DNA from: Bradyrhizobiaceae bacterium PARB1
GTDB lineage: Bacteria; Pseudomonadota; Alphaproteobacteria; Rhizobiales; Xanthobacteraceae
Reading direction: 5' to 3'
DNA length: 64,000 bases
Assembly: GCA_002256345.1 (NCBI GenBank)
Contig: NKIY01000004.1
Coordinates: forward strand, 451,876-515,875
Part shown: positions 1 through 8,180 of the stretch, piece by piece
Position numbering within the stretch: position 1 is the first letter of the stretch
Layout of the letters: every line of letters starts with the position of its first letter
Notes under the pieces: model-generated
Seen by the model: only the letters and a program-made list of their open reading frames with translations
What the model was told of the DNA's origin: nothing
The model's database searches: none
Position numbers and translations under genes: made by a program

Positions 1-100
1 GGCGGGGCAGCATCTGTCGTCTGCGCAGCCTTTCGGTGAGGTTTCTCGAATACCTCAATTGCGAGGCAATATGAAGAAAACAAGGTGACGGTGCGTAGCA

Positions 101-134
101 CCGTCATGCCCGGCGCATGCCGGGTATCCACGCC
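101..134. repeat. REP-like palindrome, copy 1
   Basis: A short GC-rich palindrome centred on CCCGGCGCATGCCGGG is followed by TATCCACG. The same unit recurs in opposite orientation near 63510, which marks it as a dispersed intergenic repeat. The first 100 bases and the rest of the stretch before the rpsA terminator show no gene that I can support. Confidence 0.55.
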
Positions 135-210
135 TAGCCGCAAGCCAAGACGTGGATGGTTGGGCCAGGCCCGGCCATGGCGGAGTAGTGGGTGCCGGTC
201 ATTCATAAAC

Positions 211-240
211 AAAAAAGGGCCCCGGCAATGCCGGAGCCCC
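211..240 (-). terminator. rpsA intrinsic terminator
   Basis: Read on the minus strand, a GC-rich stem (GGGGCTCCGGCA paired with GCCGGGGCCC) is followed directly by six T residues. It lies 28 bases past the rpsA stop codon, as expected for a Rho-independent terminator. Confidence 0.8.
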
Positions 241-267
241 GATTTGTTACCACAGGTAAGTCGAAAC

Positions 268-1968
268 TTACTTGTCGCCGCTCTGCTTGAGCGCCTTGCC
301 GAGAATGTCGCCGAGGGTCGCGCCCGAATCGGACGAACCGTACTGCGCAATGGCTTCCTTCTCTTCGGCCACTTCGAGCGCCTTGATCGACACCTGGACC
401 TTGCGGGCCTTCTTGTCGAACTGGATCACGCGGGCATCGACCTTCTCGCCGACGGCGAAACGCTCAGCGCGCTGGTCGTTGCGGTCACGCGCGAGTTCCG
501 AGCGCTTGATGAAGGTCGTGAAGTCGGTGCCGGCGATCTGGACGTCGATACCCGAGTCCTTCACATCCAGCACTTCGCAGGTCACGACAGCGCCCTTCTT
601 GACGTCGCCCGGCTCTGCGAAGGGGTCGCCTTCGAGCTGCTTGACGCCGAGCGAGATCCGCTCCTTCTCGACATCCACATCGAGGACGATGGCCTTGACC
701 ATGTCGCCCTTCTTGAAGTTGTCGATGACCTGCTCGCCCGGAAGCTTCCAGTCGAGATCCGACAGATGGACCATGCCGTCCACGTCGCCATCGAGGCCGA
801 GGAACAGACCGAACTCGGTCTTGTTCTTGACTTCGCCTTCCACGGTCGCACCGACCGGGAACTTCTCGACGAACACTTCCCACGGATTGCGCATGGTCTG
901 CTTGAGACCGAGCGAAATACGACGCTTGACGCTGTCGACTTCGAGAACCTGCACTTCGACTTCCTGCGAGGTCGAAACGATCTTGCCGGGGTGCATGTTC
1001 TTCTTGGTCCACGACATCTCCGAGACGTGGATCAGGCCTTCGATGCCCGGCTCCAGTTCGACGAATGCGCCGTAGTCGGTGATGTTGGTGACGCGACCCG
1101 AGAAGCGTGCGTTCAGCGGGTACTTGGCCTCGATGCCCTGCCACGGATCGTCGAGCAGCTGCTTCATGCCGAGCGAGATACGGTGGGTCTCGTGGTTGAT
1201 CTTGATGATCTTGACCTTGACCGTCTGACCGATGGTGAGCACTTCGGTCGGGTGGTTGACGCGGCGCCACGCGATGTCGGTGACGTGCAGCAGGCCGTCG
1301 ATGCCGCCGAGGTCAACGAACGCACCGTAATCGGTGATGTTCTTGACGACGCCGTCAATGACCTGACCCTCTTCGAGGTTCTGGACGAGTTCCTGGCGCT
1401 GTTCGGCGCGGGTCTCTTCGAGAACGGTGCGGCGCGACACGACGATGTTGCCGCGGCGACGGTCCATCTTGAGGATCTGGAACGGCTGCGAATTGTTCAT
1501 CAGCGGGGCAACGTCGCGGATCGGACGGATATCCACCTGCGAACGCGGCAGGAAGGCCACGGCGCCGTCGAGATCGACGGTGAAGCCACCCTTGACCTGG
1601 TTGAAGATAACGCCGTTGACCTTCTCGTTGGCGTTGAACGCCTTCTCGAGCTTGCCCCAGCTCTCTTCGCGGCGGGCCTTGTCGCGCGACAGCACGGCTT
1701 CGCCGAGCGCGTTCTCGATCCGGTCGAGGAACACCTCGACTTCGTCGCCCACCTTCAAATCGCTTTCACGGCCCGGGCCGGCGAATTCGCGCAGCGCCAC
1801 GCGGCCTTCGGTCTTCAGGCCGACGTCGATGACGGCCATGTCCTTTTCAATCGCAACCACGCGGCCCTTGATGACCGAGCTTTCCTGAAGGTTGCCGCCC
1901 GAGAAGGACTCATCGAGCATCGCGGCGAAATCGTCGCGGGAGGGATTGTAGGAATCAACAGAAGCCAT
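268..1968 (-). CDS. rpsA: 30S ribosomal protein S1
   Basis: This encodes ribosomal protein S1, which helps the 30S subunit bind and unfold mRNA leaders during initiation. The 566-residue product carries successive S1/OB-fold repeats from about residue 30 to 540. The repeats are recognisable by recurring G-x-V-x-x-I-T-D-Y-G-A-F-V-like strands and by H-V-S/T-D/E turns. The length matches alphaproteobacterial S1 with six repeats. The start ATG is preceded by GGAGA at good spacing. It is the last gene of the aroA-cmk-rpsA set. The 262 bp between cmk and rpsA probably holds its own promoter and leader. A strong terminator follows. Confidence 0.97.
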   Translation of the reverse strand: MASVDSYNPSRDDFAAMLDESFSGGNLQESSVIKGRVVAIEKDMAVIDVGLKTEGRVALREFAGPGRESDLKVGDEVEVFLDRIENALGEAVLSRDKARREESWGKLEKAFNANEKVNGVIFNQVKGGFTVDLDGAVAFLPRSQVDIRPIRDVAPLMNNSQPFQILKMDRRRGNIVVSRRTVLEETRAEQRQELVQNLEEGQVIDGVVKNITDYGAFVDLGGIDGLLHVTDIAWRRVNHPTEVLTIGQTVKVKIIKINHETHRISLGMKQLLDDPWQGIEAKYPLNARFSGRVTNITDYGAFVELEPGIEGLIHVSEMSWTKKNMHPGKIVSTSQEVEVQVLEVDSVKRRISLGLKQTMRNPWEVFVEKFPVGATVEGEVKNKTEFGLFLGLDGDVDGMVHLSDLDWKLPGEQVIDNFKKGDMVKAIVLDVDVEKERISLGVKQLEGDPFAEPGDVKKGAVVTCEVLDVKDSGIDVQIAGTDFTTFIKRSELARDRNDQRAERFAVGEKVDARVIQFDKKARKVQVSIKALEVAEEKEAIAQYGSSDSGATLGDILGKALKQSGDK

Positions 1969-2230
1969 TGGTTCTCCAGATGCGGTATCTTGCCGGCCGT
2001 TCGGGTTAAGGGGCGCAGCGCTTGCAAAGGGTCAAAGGTCCGCAACCTCTGACGACCGCTCTGCATGGAGGTGCAAAAACGGACCGGCAGGATGCCTTCG
2101 CAAATGATGCGTATGTTCAGCTTGGTATCCGGAGCCAGAAAAGAGCGTATCGTAGCTCGAGACCGGGAGCGGGCGCTCCTCCAATGACGGCTGCGGTTTC
2201 GCCTTGATGCCTCTCGAAAGGAGAGATCGA

Positions 2231-2869
2231 TCAGACCCGCTGCCGGCCCGCTCGGACGGCCTCGACAATGTCGATGGCGGCCCGGACGCCGCCTTCTATA
2301 TCCAAATTGGAATTATCCAGCAAGTATGCATCTTCTGCAGGCTTTAAGGGCGCTACGCTGCGGTTCTTGTCGCGCTCGTCGCGCTTGAGGATGTCGGCCA
2401 GAACGAGCGCCTCATCGGCCGCCTCGCCCCGCGCCTTGGCCTCCAGCGTGCGGCGGCGGGCGCGGACGGCGGGATCGGCCACGACGAAGATCTTCACATC
2501 GGCATCCGGGCAGATCACGGTTCCAATATCGCGGCCATCGAGCACGGCGCCGGGCGGTTCCTCGGCGAAATGGCGCTGGAAGTTAAGCAGGACCTCGCGG
2601 ACCCGCGGAAACGCCGAGACGATGGAAGCTGCATCACCGGATTCCTGGGTTTTCAGCAGCGGATTGCCGAAATGCTCGGGATCGAGGCTTTCGGCGGCAT
2701 GCACGGCCTCGATCTCGTTATGCAGATCGATACCGCGCGACAGCAGCGTGAAACCCACCGCGCGATAGAGCACGCCGGTATCGAGATGACGGTAGCCATA
2801 ATGCTTCGCCAGGCGCTTGCCCAGCGTGCCTTTACCGGATGCGGCGGGTCCGTCGATGGCGATGATCAT
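2231..2869 (-). CDS. cmk: cytidylate kinase
   Basis: CMP/dCMP kinase transfers a phosphate from ATP to CMP or dCMP in pyrimidine nucleotide synthesis in the cytoplasm. The 212-residue protein starts with a strand leading into the P-loop GPAASGKGT (residues 7-15). An LDTGVLYRA nucleotide-monophosphate binding segment follows, then the DGRDIGT motif typical of the family. Its length is normal for bacterial Cmk. It lies 38 bp downstream of aroA on the same strand and upstream of rpsA, a gene order widely conserved in proteobacteria. Confidence 0.97.
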   Translation of the reverse strand: MIIAIDGPAASGKGTLGKRLAKHYGYRHLDTGVLYRAVGFTLLSRGIDLHNEIEAVHAAESLDPEHFGNPLLKTQESGDAASIVSAFPRVREVLLNFQRHFAEEPPGAVLDGRDIGTVICPDADVKIFVVADPAVRARRRTLEAKARGEAADEALVLADILKRDERDKNRSVAPLKPAEDAYLLDNSNLDIEGGVRAAIDIVEAVRAGRQRV

Positions 2870-2907
2870 ACGCGTGTCAGTACCTGAGAGATTGCGTCTG
2901 TGACGCT

Positions 2908-4257
2908 TTAAGCAAAATCCGCGCCCAGCCTGCGCATCATCGGGATGAAGTCGGGAAAGCTGGTTGCGATGAAAGTGGTATCGTCGATGGTGACAGGCGC
3001 GTCGGAGGCACAGCCCATGACGAGGGCGGACATGGCGATACGATGATCCATATGGGTGGCGACCGTTCCGCCGCCGGGAACGCGGCCGGTGCCGTGCACG
3101 ATGAGGTCATCGCCGACGATCTCGACCTTGACGCCATTGACGCGGATCATCGCGGCGGTGGCTTCCAGACGGTCGGATTCCTTGACGCGCAGCTCGTGCA
3201 GGCCGCGCATGACGGTCGTGCCTTCGGCAAAACTCGCAGCCACCGCCAGCACCAGATATTCGTCGATCATCGACGGCGCGCGCTCCGGCGGCACTTCGAC
3301 GCCACGAAGCTTCGACGCCTTGATGCGAAACTTCGCCATCGGCTCGCCGGCATCGCCGCGAACATCGGTTTCCTCGATGGAAGCACCCATCTCGCGCAGG
3401 GTCGTGAACAGGCCGGTGCGTAGCGGATTGGTCATCACGTCCGTCAGCTCGATCTCCGAGCCCGGTGTGATCAGCGCCGCCACCATCGGAAAGGCCGCGG
3501 AGGACGGATCGGCGGGAACCACCACGTCGGCGCCCTTCAGCTCAGGCTGACCCTGCAACGTGATCTTGCGACCGTGGGCGCCTTCCTTTTCGGAGACAAT
3601 GTCGGCGCCGAAATGCTTGAGCATCAGCTCCGTATGGTCGCGGCTGGCCTCCGCCTCGATTACCGTGGTGGCGCCGGGAGCCGACAGGCCGGCGAGCAGC
3701 ACGGCGGACTTGATCTGCGCCGAGGCCACCGGCGTCTTGTAGACGATCGGCAGCGGGTCGCGGGCGCCTTGCAGGGTGAGCGGCAACCGGCCACCGTCCT
3801 GACAGGCCACGACCTTGGCGCCCATGAGTTCCAGGGGGTCGACAATGCGGCGCATCGGGCGGCTGCGCAACGAGGCGTCCCCGTCGAACGTCACTGTGAT
3901 CGGGCAGCCGGCAACAGCGCCCATCACCAGCCGCGAGCCGGTGCCGGCATTGCCGAAATCGAGCGGCGTCTTCGGCTCGGCAAAGCCGGACACGCCTACG
4001 CCACTGATCTTCCACGCGAAATCCCCGGTGCGCTCAACCTTGGCGCCGAGGGCTTGCATGGCCTTGCCGGTATTCAGCACATCCTCGCCTTCGAGCAGGC
4101 CGGTGATGCGCGTTTCGCCGACTGCGAGCGCGCCAAGGATCAGCGCGCGATGCGAAATCGACTTGTCGCCGGGAACGCGCGCGGAGCCGCGCAAAGCGCC
4201 GCTTTTGCGCGCAGTGAGGGGCGTCGGCTTGGCGGCAGATGTCTCTGGATGGCTCAA
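2908..4257 (-). CDS. aroA: 3-phosphoshikimate 1-carboxyvinyltransferase (EPSP synthase)
   Basis: EPSP synthase joins shikimate 3-phosphate and phosphoenolpyruvate in the sixth step of the shikimate pathway. I chose the TTG start at 4257 (449 aa). An AAGGGA box lies 8 bases upstream, and the extra 25 residues from the ATG at 4332 look non-coding. The N-terminal PGDKSISHR motif, the [13 protein letters not shown] segment and the SRDHTELML segment identify the enzyme. The overall pattern ([22 protein letters not shown]) resembles class II EPSP synthases such as Agrobacterium CP4. At the CP4 alanine that confers glyphosate tolerance this protein has glycine (NAGTG). It heads the aroA-cmk-rpsA group. 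Confidence 0.95.
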   Translation of the reverse strand: MSHPETSAAKPTPLTARKSGALRGSARVPGDKSISHRALILGALAVGETRITGLLEGEDVLNTGKAMQALGAKVERTGDFAWKISGVGVSGFAEPKTPLDFGNAGTGSRLVMGAVAGCPITVTFDGDASLRSRPMRRIVDPLELMGAKVVACQDGGRLPLTLQGARDPLPIVYKTPVASAQIKSAVLLAGLSAPGATTVIEAEASRDHTELMLKHFGADIVSEKEGAHGRKITLQGQPELKGADVVVPADPSSAAFPMVAALITPGSEIELTDVMTNPLRTGLFTTLREMGASIEETDVRGDAGEPMAKFRIKASKLRGVEVPPERAPSMIDEYLVLAVAASFAEGTTVMRGLHELRVKESDRLEATAAMIRVNGVKVEIVGDDLIVHGTGRVPGGGTVATHMDHRIAMSALVMGCASDAPVTIDDTTFIATSFPDFIPMMRRLGADFA

Positions 4258-4406
4258 AATACTGTTCCCTTGCGCAGGCGGGCTCGTAGCATATGGGCCA
4301 CGGCGCGTCACGCGCCCGTCATTCGCATGCAAAGCGCTATTGACATGCGCGCCTCAACTAGCCAAGTGAAGCACCGTTTTTCAAGAAATCCCCAGGACAC
4401 CTGCAC

Positions 4407-4811
4407 GTGGCCAAATCCGACCTCGGAACCAAACGCATTTGCCCGACCACGGGCAAGAAGTTCTACGACCTCAACAAGACCCCGGTGATTTCGCCTTATA
4501 CCGGTGAGGTGGTGCCGATCGCTCCCGTTGCGCCGACCCGTGGCCGCACCGCCGAGCGTGCCTCGACCGCAAATGCGACCGATGAGAACGAGACGGTTGA
4601 CAACGAGGAGATGGTGTCCCTCGAGGAAGCCGATGCCGAGGAAAACACCGGCAAGAAGGCTGCCGTGCTCGAAACCGAGGACGATATCGAGGTCGACGAT
4701 TCGCTGGGCGATGACGACGACGACGATTCGACCTTCATCGCCGACGAAGAAGAAGGCGATGACGACGTGACCGACATCATCGGCGATGTTGGCGGCGACG
4801 AAGAAAGTTAA
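4407..4811 (+). CDS. FYDLN acidic family protein (TIGR02300)
   Basis: This is a small acidic protein of unknown function found throughout alphaproteobacteria. The 134-residue product begins MAKSDLGTKRICPTTGKKFYDLN, broken here only for description, and contains the defining FYDLN signature at about residues 19-23. The C-terminal half is extremely acidic, with a run of six aspartates and many DE pairs, and is probably disordered. The start is GTG with a weak AGGA-like element upstream. It is divergent from aroA and sits just before tRNA-Ala. Confidence 0.88.
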   Translation: MAKSDLGTKRICPTTGKKFYDLNKTPVISPYTGEVVPIAPVAPTRGRTAERASTANATDENETVDNEEMVSLEEADAEENTGKKAAVLETEDDIEVDDSLGDDDDDDSTFIADEEEGDDDVTDIIGDVGGDEES

Positions 4812-4913
4812 GTGACAAGAACCTGACAAGTTTCCGACTTGGGGACTTGTGATCTGCCCGAACATGTGGTTTGGGTTTGCCGCGCGACGACGACCCAGTT
4901 CGTCGCAGGTTTC

Positions 4914-4984
<71 letters not shown>

Positions 4985-4989
<5 letters not shown>

Positions 4990-5049
4990 CGCTTCGCCAA
5001 GTGGCTTCGCGTGGCGCAGCCGCGCAGAGCCACTTGGCGAAGCGTGGTG
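4985..5049 (+). repeat. 22-bp inverted repeat overlapping the tRNA-Ala 3' end
   Basis: Bases 4985-5006 are perfectly complementary to 5028-5049, with a 21-base loop between them. The left arm includes the last five bases of the tRNA (CACCA). No T-tract follows, so it is not a standard terminator. The sequence just after it (GGCGAAGCCCGCAGGGCGAAG) adds a further imperfect repeat and leads into the GIY-YIG gene. Confidence 0.75.
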
Positions 5050-5158
5050 TCCGGCGAAGCCCGCAGGGCGAAGACGGACTGAGAGTTTCGATCTCGCCTA
5101 CACTGATCTCCTTCGAACTGTTTCCGCTCCCTTTCGACGATCCCAGGCGAATGCCGTC

Positions 5159-5398
5159 ATGTGGTACGTCTACATCATCCGGAGCATTCACTTTCGAGAT
5201 CAGGAGTACATCGGCGCGACTGCCGATCTGAGAAAGCGAATCGCCGAGCACAATGCCGGCAGATCAGCGCATACGTCCAAGTTCATGCCTTGGGAGCTCG
5301 TCTGGTACTGCGCTTTTCCAGACAAGCATCGCGCATTGGCATTCGAAAAATATCTCAAATCGCATTCCGGCCGCGCCTTCGCCAGGAAACGCCTCTAG
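5159..5398 (+). CDS. GIY-YIG nuclease family protein
   Basis: This 79-residue single-domain protein belongs to the small GIY-YIG (COG2827/YhbQ-like) group, which includes presumed structure-specific DNA nucleases. It starts MWYVYIIRS, the usual GIY-equivalent strand in this group. EYIGAT (YIG-equivalent), the arginine helix LRKRIAEHN and the catalytic-type glutamate in FEKYLKS follow. The ATG at 5159 gives exactly a minimal domain. It stands alone, 170 bp after tRNA-Ala and an extensive inverted repeat, and converges with ohrR, whose stop is only 5 bp away. Its cellular role is not known. Confidence 0.85.
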   Translation: MWYVYIIRSIHFRDQEYIGATADLRKRIAEHNAGRSAHTSKFMPWELVWYCAFPDKHRALAFEKYLKSHSGRAFARKRL

Positions 5399-5402
5399 CC
5401 GC

Positions 5403-5861
5403 CTATTCCCCCAGCGCCTTGTTCAGCCGATTCCTGAGCGCCACGATCTCGTCCTTCATCGCCACGAGCTGATCCACCGTGCAACCCGACGCGCCGAGAA
5501 TACCTTGCGGCACGGCACCGGCCTTGTCGCGCAATGCCCTGCCCTGCGGCGTCAGCGCCACGATCACGGTACGCTCATCCTCCGCACCGCGGGTGCGTTT
5601 GACCAGACCCGCCGCCTCCAGCCGTTTCAGCAGCGGGGTCAGCGTGCCGGAATCGAGGAACAGCTTCTCGCCGATGTCCTTCACCGGGACATTGTCGCGC
5701 TCCCACAAAACCAGCATGGCCAGATATTGCGGATAAGTGAGCCCAAGCTTCTCCAGAAGCGGCTTGTAGACGCGATTGAATGCGTGGCCCGCAGAGTAGA
5801 CCGCGAAGCAGATCTGGTTATCGAGCTGCAGGAAGCCCGCAGGGGCCGGTTTCTTCGCCAT
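5403..5861 (-). CDS. ohrR: organic-peroxide-sensing MarR-family repressor OhrR
   Basis: OhrR is a dimeric winged-helix repressor that releases DNA when a cysteine is oxidised by organic hydroperoxides. I chose the ATG at 5861 (152 aa) because GGGAG lies 6-7 bases upstream. The winged helix spans about residues 30-100. Cys18, in the segment LDNQICFAVYSA, is the peroxidatic cysteine equivalent. Cys127 near the C-terminus suits a two-cysteine OhrR that forms an intersubunit disulfide. It is divergent from ohr, with three operator-like palindromes between the two genes, so it very likely represses both. Confidence 0.93.
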   Translation of the reverse strand: MAKKPAPAGFLQLDNQICFAVYSAGHAFNRVYKPLLEKLGLTYPQYLAMLVLWERDNVPVKDIGEKLFLDSGTLTPLLKRLEAAGLVKRTRGAEDERTVIVALTPQGRALRDKAGAVPQGILGASGCTVDQLVAMKDEIVALRNRLNKALGE

Positions 5862-5923
5862 CGTCGTCTCCCACATGCATCTGGCCACGGGACGCTCCCG
5901 CAGCCAAGCCTCTTCACGATCAG

Positions 5924-5985
5924 TTGAGCACAATTTAATCGTGCGATCTCACTTTTTGTATTGTGCACAATCTACTTGTGCGCAA
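5924..5985. promoter_or_regulatory. OhrR operator cluster in the ohrR-ohr intergenic region
   Basis: Three related 10-bp palindromes of the form TTGNGCNCAA occur in 62 bp: TTGAGCACAA (5924), TTGTGCACAA (5961) and TTGTGCGCAA (5976). The middle one extends to the perfect 12-mer ATTGTGCACAAT. They lie between divergent ohrR and ohr and overlap the likely promoters. Assignment as OhrR sites is inferred from position and symmetry. Confidence 0.6.
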
Positions 5986-6039
5986 TATTGTTGACGTCAA
6001 CACGCGACGCGCAAGCGCCACAGCCTGAAGGAGACCACC

Positions 6040-6465
6040 ATGTCCGTGAACGTTCTCTACAAGACCAGCGCCAAGGCTACCGGCGGCCGTGACGGCCGCG
6101 CCGTTACCACCGATGGCTCGCTCGATGTCAAACTCGTCACCCCGAAGGAACTCGGCGGCGCCGGCGGCGAAGGCAACAATCCCGAGCAACTGTTTGCCAT
6201 GGGCTATTCGGCCTGCTTCATCGGCGCGATGAAGTTCGTGGGCTCGCAGGGTGGCCCGAAGGTACCGGCTGACGTCTCCGTGACCGCTACCGTTGGTATC
6301 GGCCCGCGCTCCGCCGGCGGCTTCGGCCTCGATGTCGAGCTCGCCATCTCGCTGCCCGGCCTCGCCCGCGCCGACGCAGAAGCGCTGGTCGAGAAGGCGC
6401 ACCAGATCTGCCCGTATTCGAATGCCACGCGCGGGAATATCGACGTGCGGTCGGTCATCGTGTGA
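6040..6465 (+). CDS. ohr: organic hydroperoxide resistance protein Ohr
   Basis: Ohr is a thiol peroxidase that reduces organic and fatty-acid hydroperoxides using lipoylated partners. The 141-residue OsmC/Ohr-fold protein has both catalytic cysteines: Cys59 in GYSACF and Cys124 in ICPYSNATR. The length and the N-terminal MSVNVLYKTSAKATGGRDG pattern, described here in part, match the family. A GAAGGAGA ribosome-binding site lies just upstream. Control by the divergently encoded OhrR is expected. Confidence 0.96.
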   Translation: MSVNVLYKTSAKATGGRDGRAVTTDGSLDVKLVTPKELGGAGGEGNNPEQLFAMGYSACFIGAMKFVGSQGGPKVPADVSVTATVGIGPRSAGGFGLDVELAISLPGLARADAEALVEKAHQICPYSNATRGNIDVRSVIV

Positions 6466-6805
6466 GGAGCCCCGCTCTCAGCCCCTCACGGTGAGGAGGC
6501 CTGGCGGCGCAATTGCGCCGCCGGAAGCGCCGTCTCGAACCATGAGATGGCCAGGCTCGGAGCTTCGTAGTCATCCTTCGAGACGCCGCTACGCGACTCC
6601 TCTGGATGAGAGCGGAGCAAGAATTGCGCATCAAGGCCCGGCTGCAGCCGGGCCTTTTGCGTTCGCCCTGCGAGCGTCACGCTCTCGCCATGGCGGCTGC
6701 GCGGAGAACGCCATTGCCGCATGCGGCGAAGCCCGGTAGCTCTGACGGCCTTCACGATGCTCTCCGGCATAATAATTCGCAACGAAACGAGAGAAGGCTG
6801 ATTGA
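6466..6805. repeat. gene-free stretch with a decayed palindromic repeat
   Basis: No gene is supported here. Around 6572-6610, CATCCTTCGAGACGCC is followed by GACTCCTCTGGATGAG, the two arms of an imperfect palindrome. Bases 6503-6524 contain a second small palindrome (GGCGGCGCAATTGCGCCGCC). A terminator-like hairpin at 6633 is listed separately. Confidence 0.45.
6633..6657 (+). terminator. terminator-like hairpin after ohr
   Basis: A perfect 9-10 bp stem, AGGCCCGGCTGCAGCCGGGCCT, is flanked by AA on the left and TTTT on the right. It lies 170 bp after ohr and 150 bp before the CoA-transferase gene and could end ohr transcripts. Confidence 0.65.
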
Positions 6806-8014
6806 ATGAGTCTACCCGTAGCTCCCGGCGCCATTGCCGGCCTGCGCGTGATCGATCTGTCGCGTGTGCTCGGTGGCCCCTACTGCACGCAGATTCTGGG
6901 CGACCACGGCGCTGACATCGTCAAAGTGGAGCCACCCGCCGGCGACGAGACCCGCGACTGGGGGCCCCCGTTCCATGATGAGGACGCAGCCTATTTCGTC
7001 GGCGCCAACCGCAACAAGCGCTCCATCGGCCTCGACCTCGCTTCCGAGGGCGGCCGCGCCGTGCTGATGCGGATGCTCGAAGATGCCGATGTGATGATCG
7101 AGAACTTCAAGCCCGGCACGCTCGACAAATGGGGCATCGGCAACGACTTTTTGCGCGAGAAATTTCCGCAGCTGATCCATTGCCGCATCTCCGGCTTCGG
7201 CGCCGACGGACCACATGGCGGCCATCCCGGCTATGACGCCATCATCCAGTCGATGGTCGGCCTGATGGCCTCCACCGGTTCGCAGGAAAGCGGCCCGACG
7301 CGTATCGGCGTTGCGTTGGTGGACATGTGCACCGGCCTCTATGCCTGTGTCGGCATCCTGATGGCGCTGCAGGAGCGTGCAAAGTCGGGCCTCGGCCAGT
7401 TCGTGGAAGCGACGTTGTACGAGACCGGCCTTGCGATCATGCATCCGCATACGTCGAACTATTTCTACAATGGCGGCAAGCCGCCGGCCCTCACCGGCAA
7501 CGAGCATCCGAACCTGGTGCCCTACGCCGTGTTTAAGGCGCGCGACGGCAACATCTTCATGGGTGTCGGCAATGACGGCACCTTCCGGAAATTGTGCCGC
7601 GAACTCGGCAAGCCGGATCTCGGCACCGATGAGCGCTTTGCGCGCAATCGCGACCGTGTGGTGAATCGCGATGCCTTGCGGGCCGAGCTGGAAACGATCC
7701 TCGCCCAGCACGACTCCGCACCACTCTGCGAACGCCTGCTCGGCGCCGGCCTGCCTGCCGGCCCGGTGCAGTCGATCGACAAGGCGCTCGCCAACGCGCA
7801 CACCAAGCATCGCGGCGACGTCATCGAAAAGGATTGGTATAAGGGCGTTGCCTCGCCAGTGCGTTTCGATCGTACCAAAGCGAGCCTTCGCCGTGTGCCG
7901 CCAAAGTTCAACGAGCACTTCGACGAGATCCTGACCGAATTCGGCTACTCGGCCGATGAGATCACGGACCTCGTGGCCAAGGGCACGGTGAGCGGCCCCG
8001 AGCGCAAGCGCTGA
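6806..8014 (+). CDS. family III CoA-transferase (CaiB/BaiF)
   Basis: Family III CoA-transferases move coenzyme A between carboxylic acids through an aspartyl-CoA intermediate. The 402-residue protein has the family's interlocked-dimer pattern: an N-terminal GLRVIDLSRVLGGPYCTQILGD segment (described in part), KVEPPAGDETRDWGPP, and the predicted catalytic aspartate Asp173 in ALVDMCTGLYA. The length is typical. It stands alone between ohr and the ugp operon, so the acyl substrate cannot be deduced from context. Annotations such as formyl-CoA or succinyl-CoA transferase would be over-specific. Confidence 0.9.
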   Translation: MSLPVAPGAIAGLRVIDLSRVLGGPYCTQILGDHGADIVKVEPPAGDETRDWGPPFHDEDAAYFVGANRNKRSIGLDLASEGGRAVLMRMLEDADVMIENFKPGTLDKWGIGNDFLREKFPQLIHCRISGFGADGPHGGHPGYDAIIQSMVGLMASTGSQESGPTRIGVALVDMCTGLYACVGILMALQERAKSGLGQFVEATLYETGLAIMHPHTSNYFYNGGKPPALTGNEHPNLVPYAVFKARDGNIFMGVGNDGTFRKLCRELGKPDLGTDERFARNRDRVVNRDALRAELETILAQHDSAPLCERLLGAGLPAGPVQSIDKALANAHTKHRGDVIEKDWYKGVASPVRFDRTKASLRRVPPKFNEHFDEILTEFGYSADEITDLVAKGTVSGPERKR

Positions 8015-8019
8015 CGATC

Positions 8020-8051
8020 GTGCGGGGCTGCGCGATTCGCAGCCCCGCACA
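8020..8051 (+). terminator. intrinsic terminator of the CoA-transferase gene
   Basis: A 13-bp GC-rich inverted repeat (GTGCGGGGCTGCG with CGCAGCCCCGCAC) starts 6 bases after the stop codon. A T-rich tract (GACTTTTTG) follows about 8 bases later. It separates this gene from ugpB. Confidence 0.65.
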
Positions 8052-8180
8052 TCTCCGACTTTTTGCGGCTTCCCAATGCCGCCTTTTCCCGCTTAGCATC
8101 CGGCCTGCCAAAATGTCGCAGGCACGTCATCCGACGCAGTGTGTTGCGTTGAGACGATGACGGCACCCGGGAGAAACTAA

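Noticed and set aside
85-2052. 655-codon plus-strand reading frame opposite rpsA
   Set aside because: It is the antisense shadow of rpsA, produced by GC-rich codon bias. It has no ribosome-binding site or family resemblance.
2032-2268. Small reading frame between cmk and rpsA
   Set aside because: It has no ribosome-binding site or recognisable pattern and overlaps the cmk 3' end. The interval is better explained as the rpsA promoter and leader.
8015-8180. Pho box upstream of ugpB
   Set aside because: Only loose GTCAT-like matches were seen (CACGTCATCC); they do not form the expected 11-bp spaced direct repeats.
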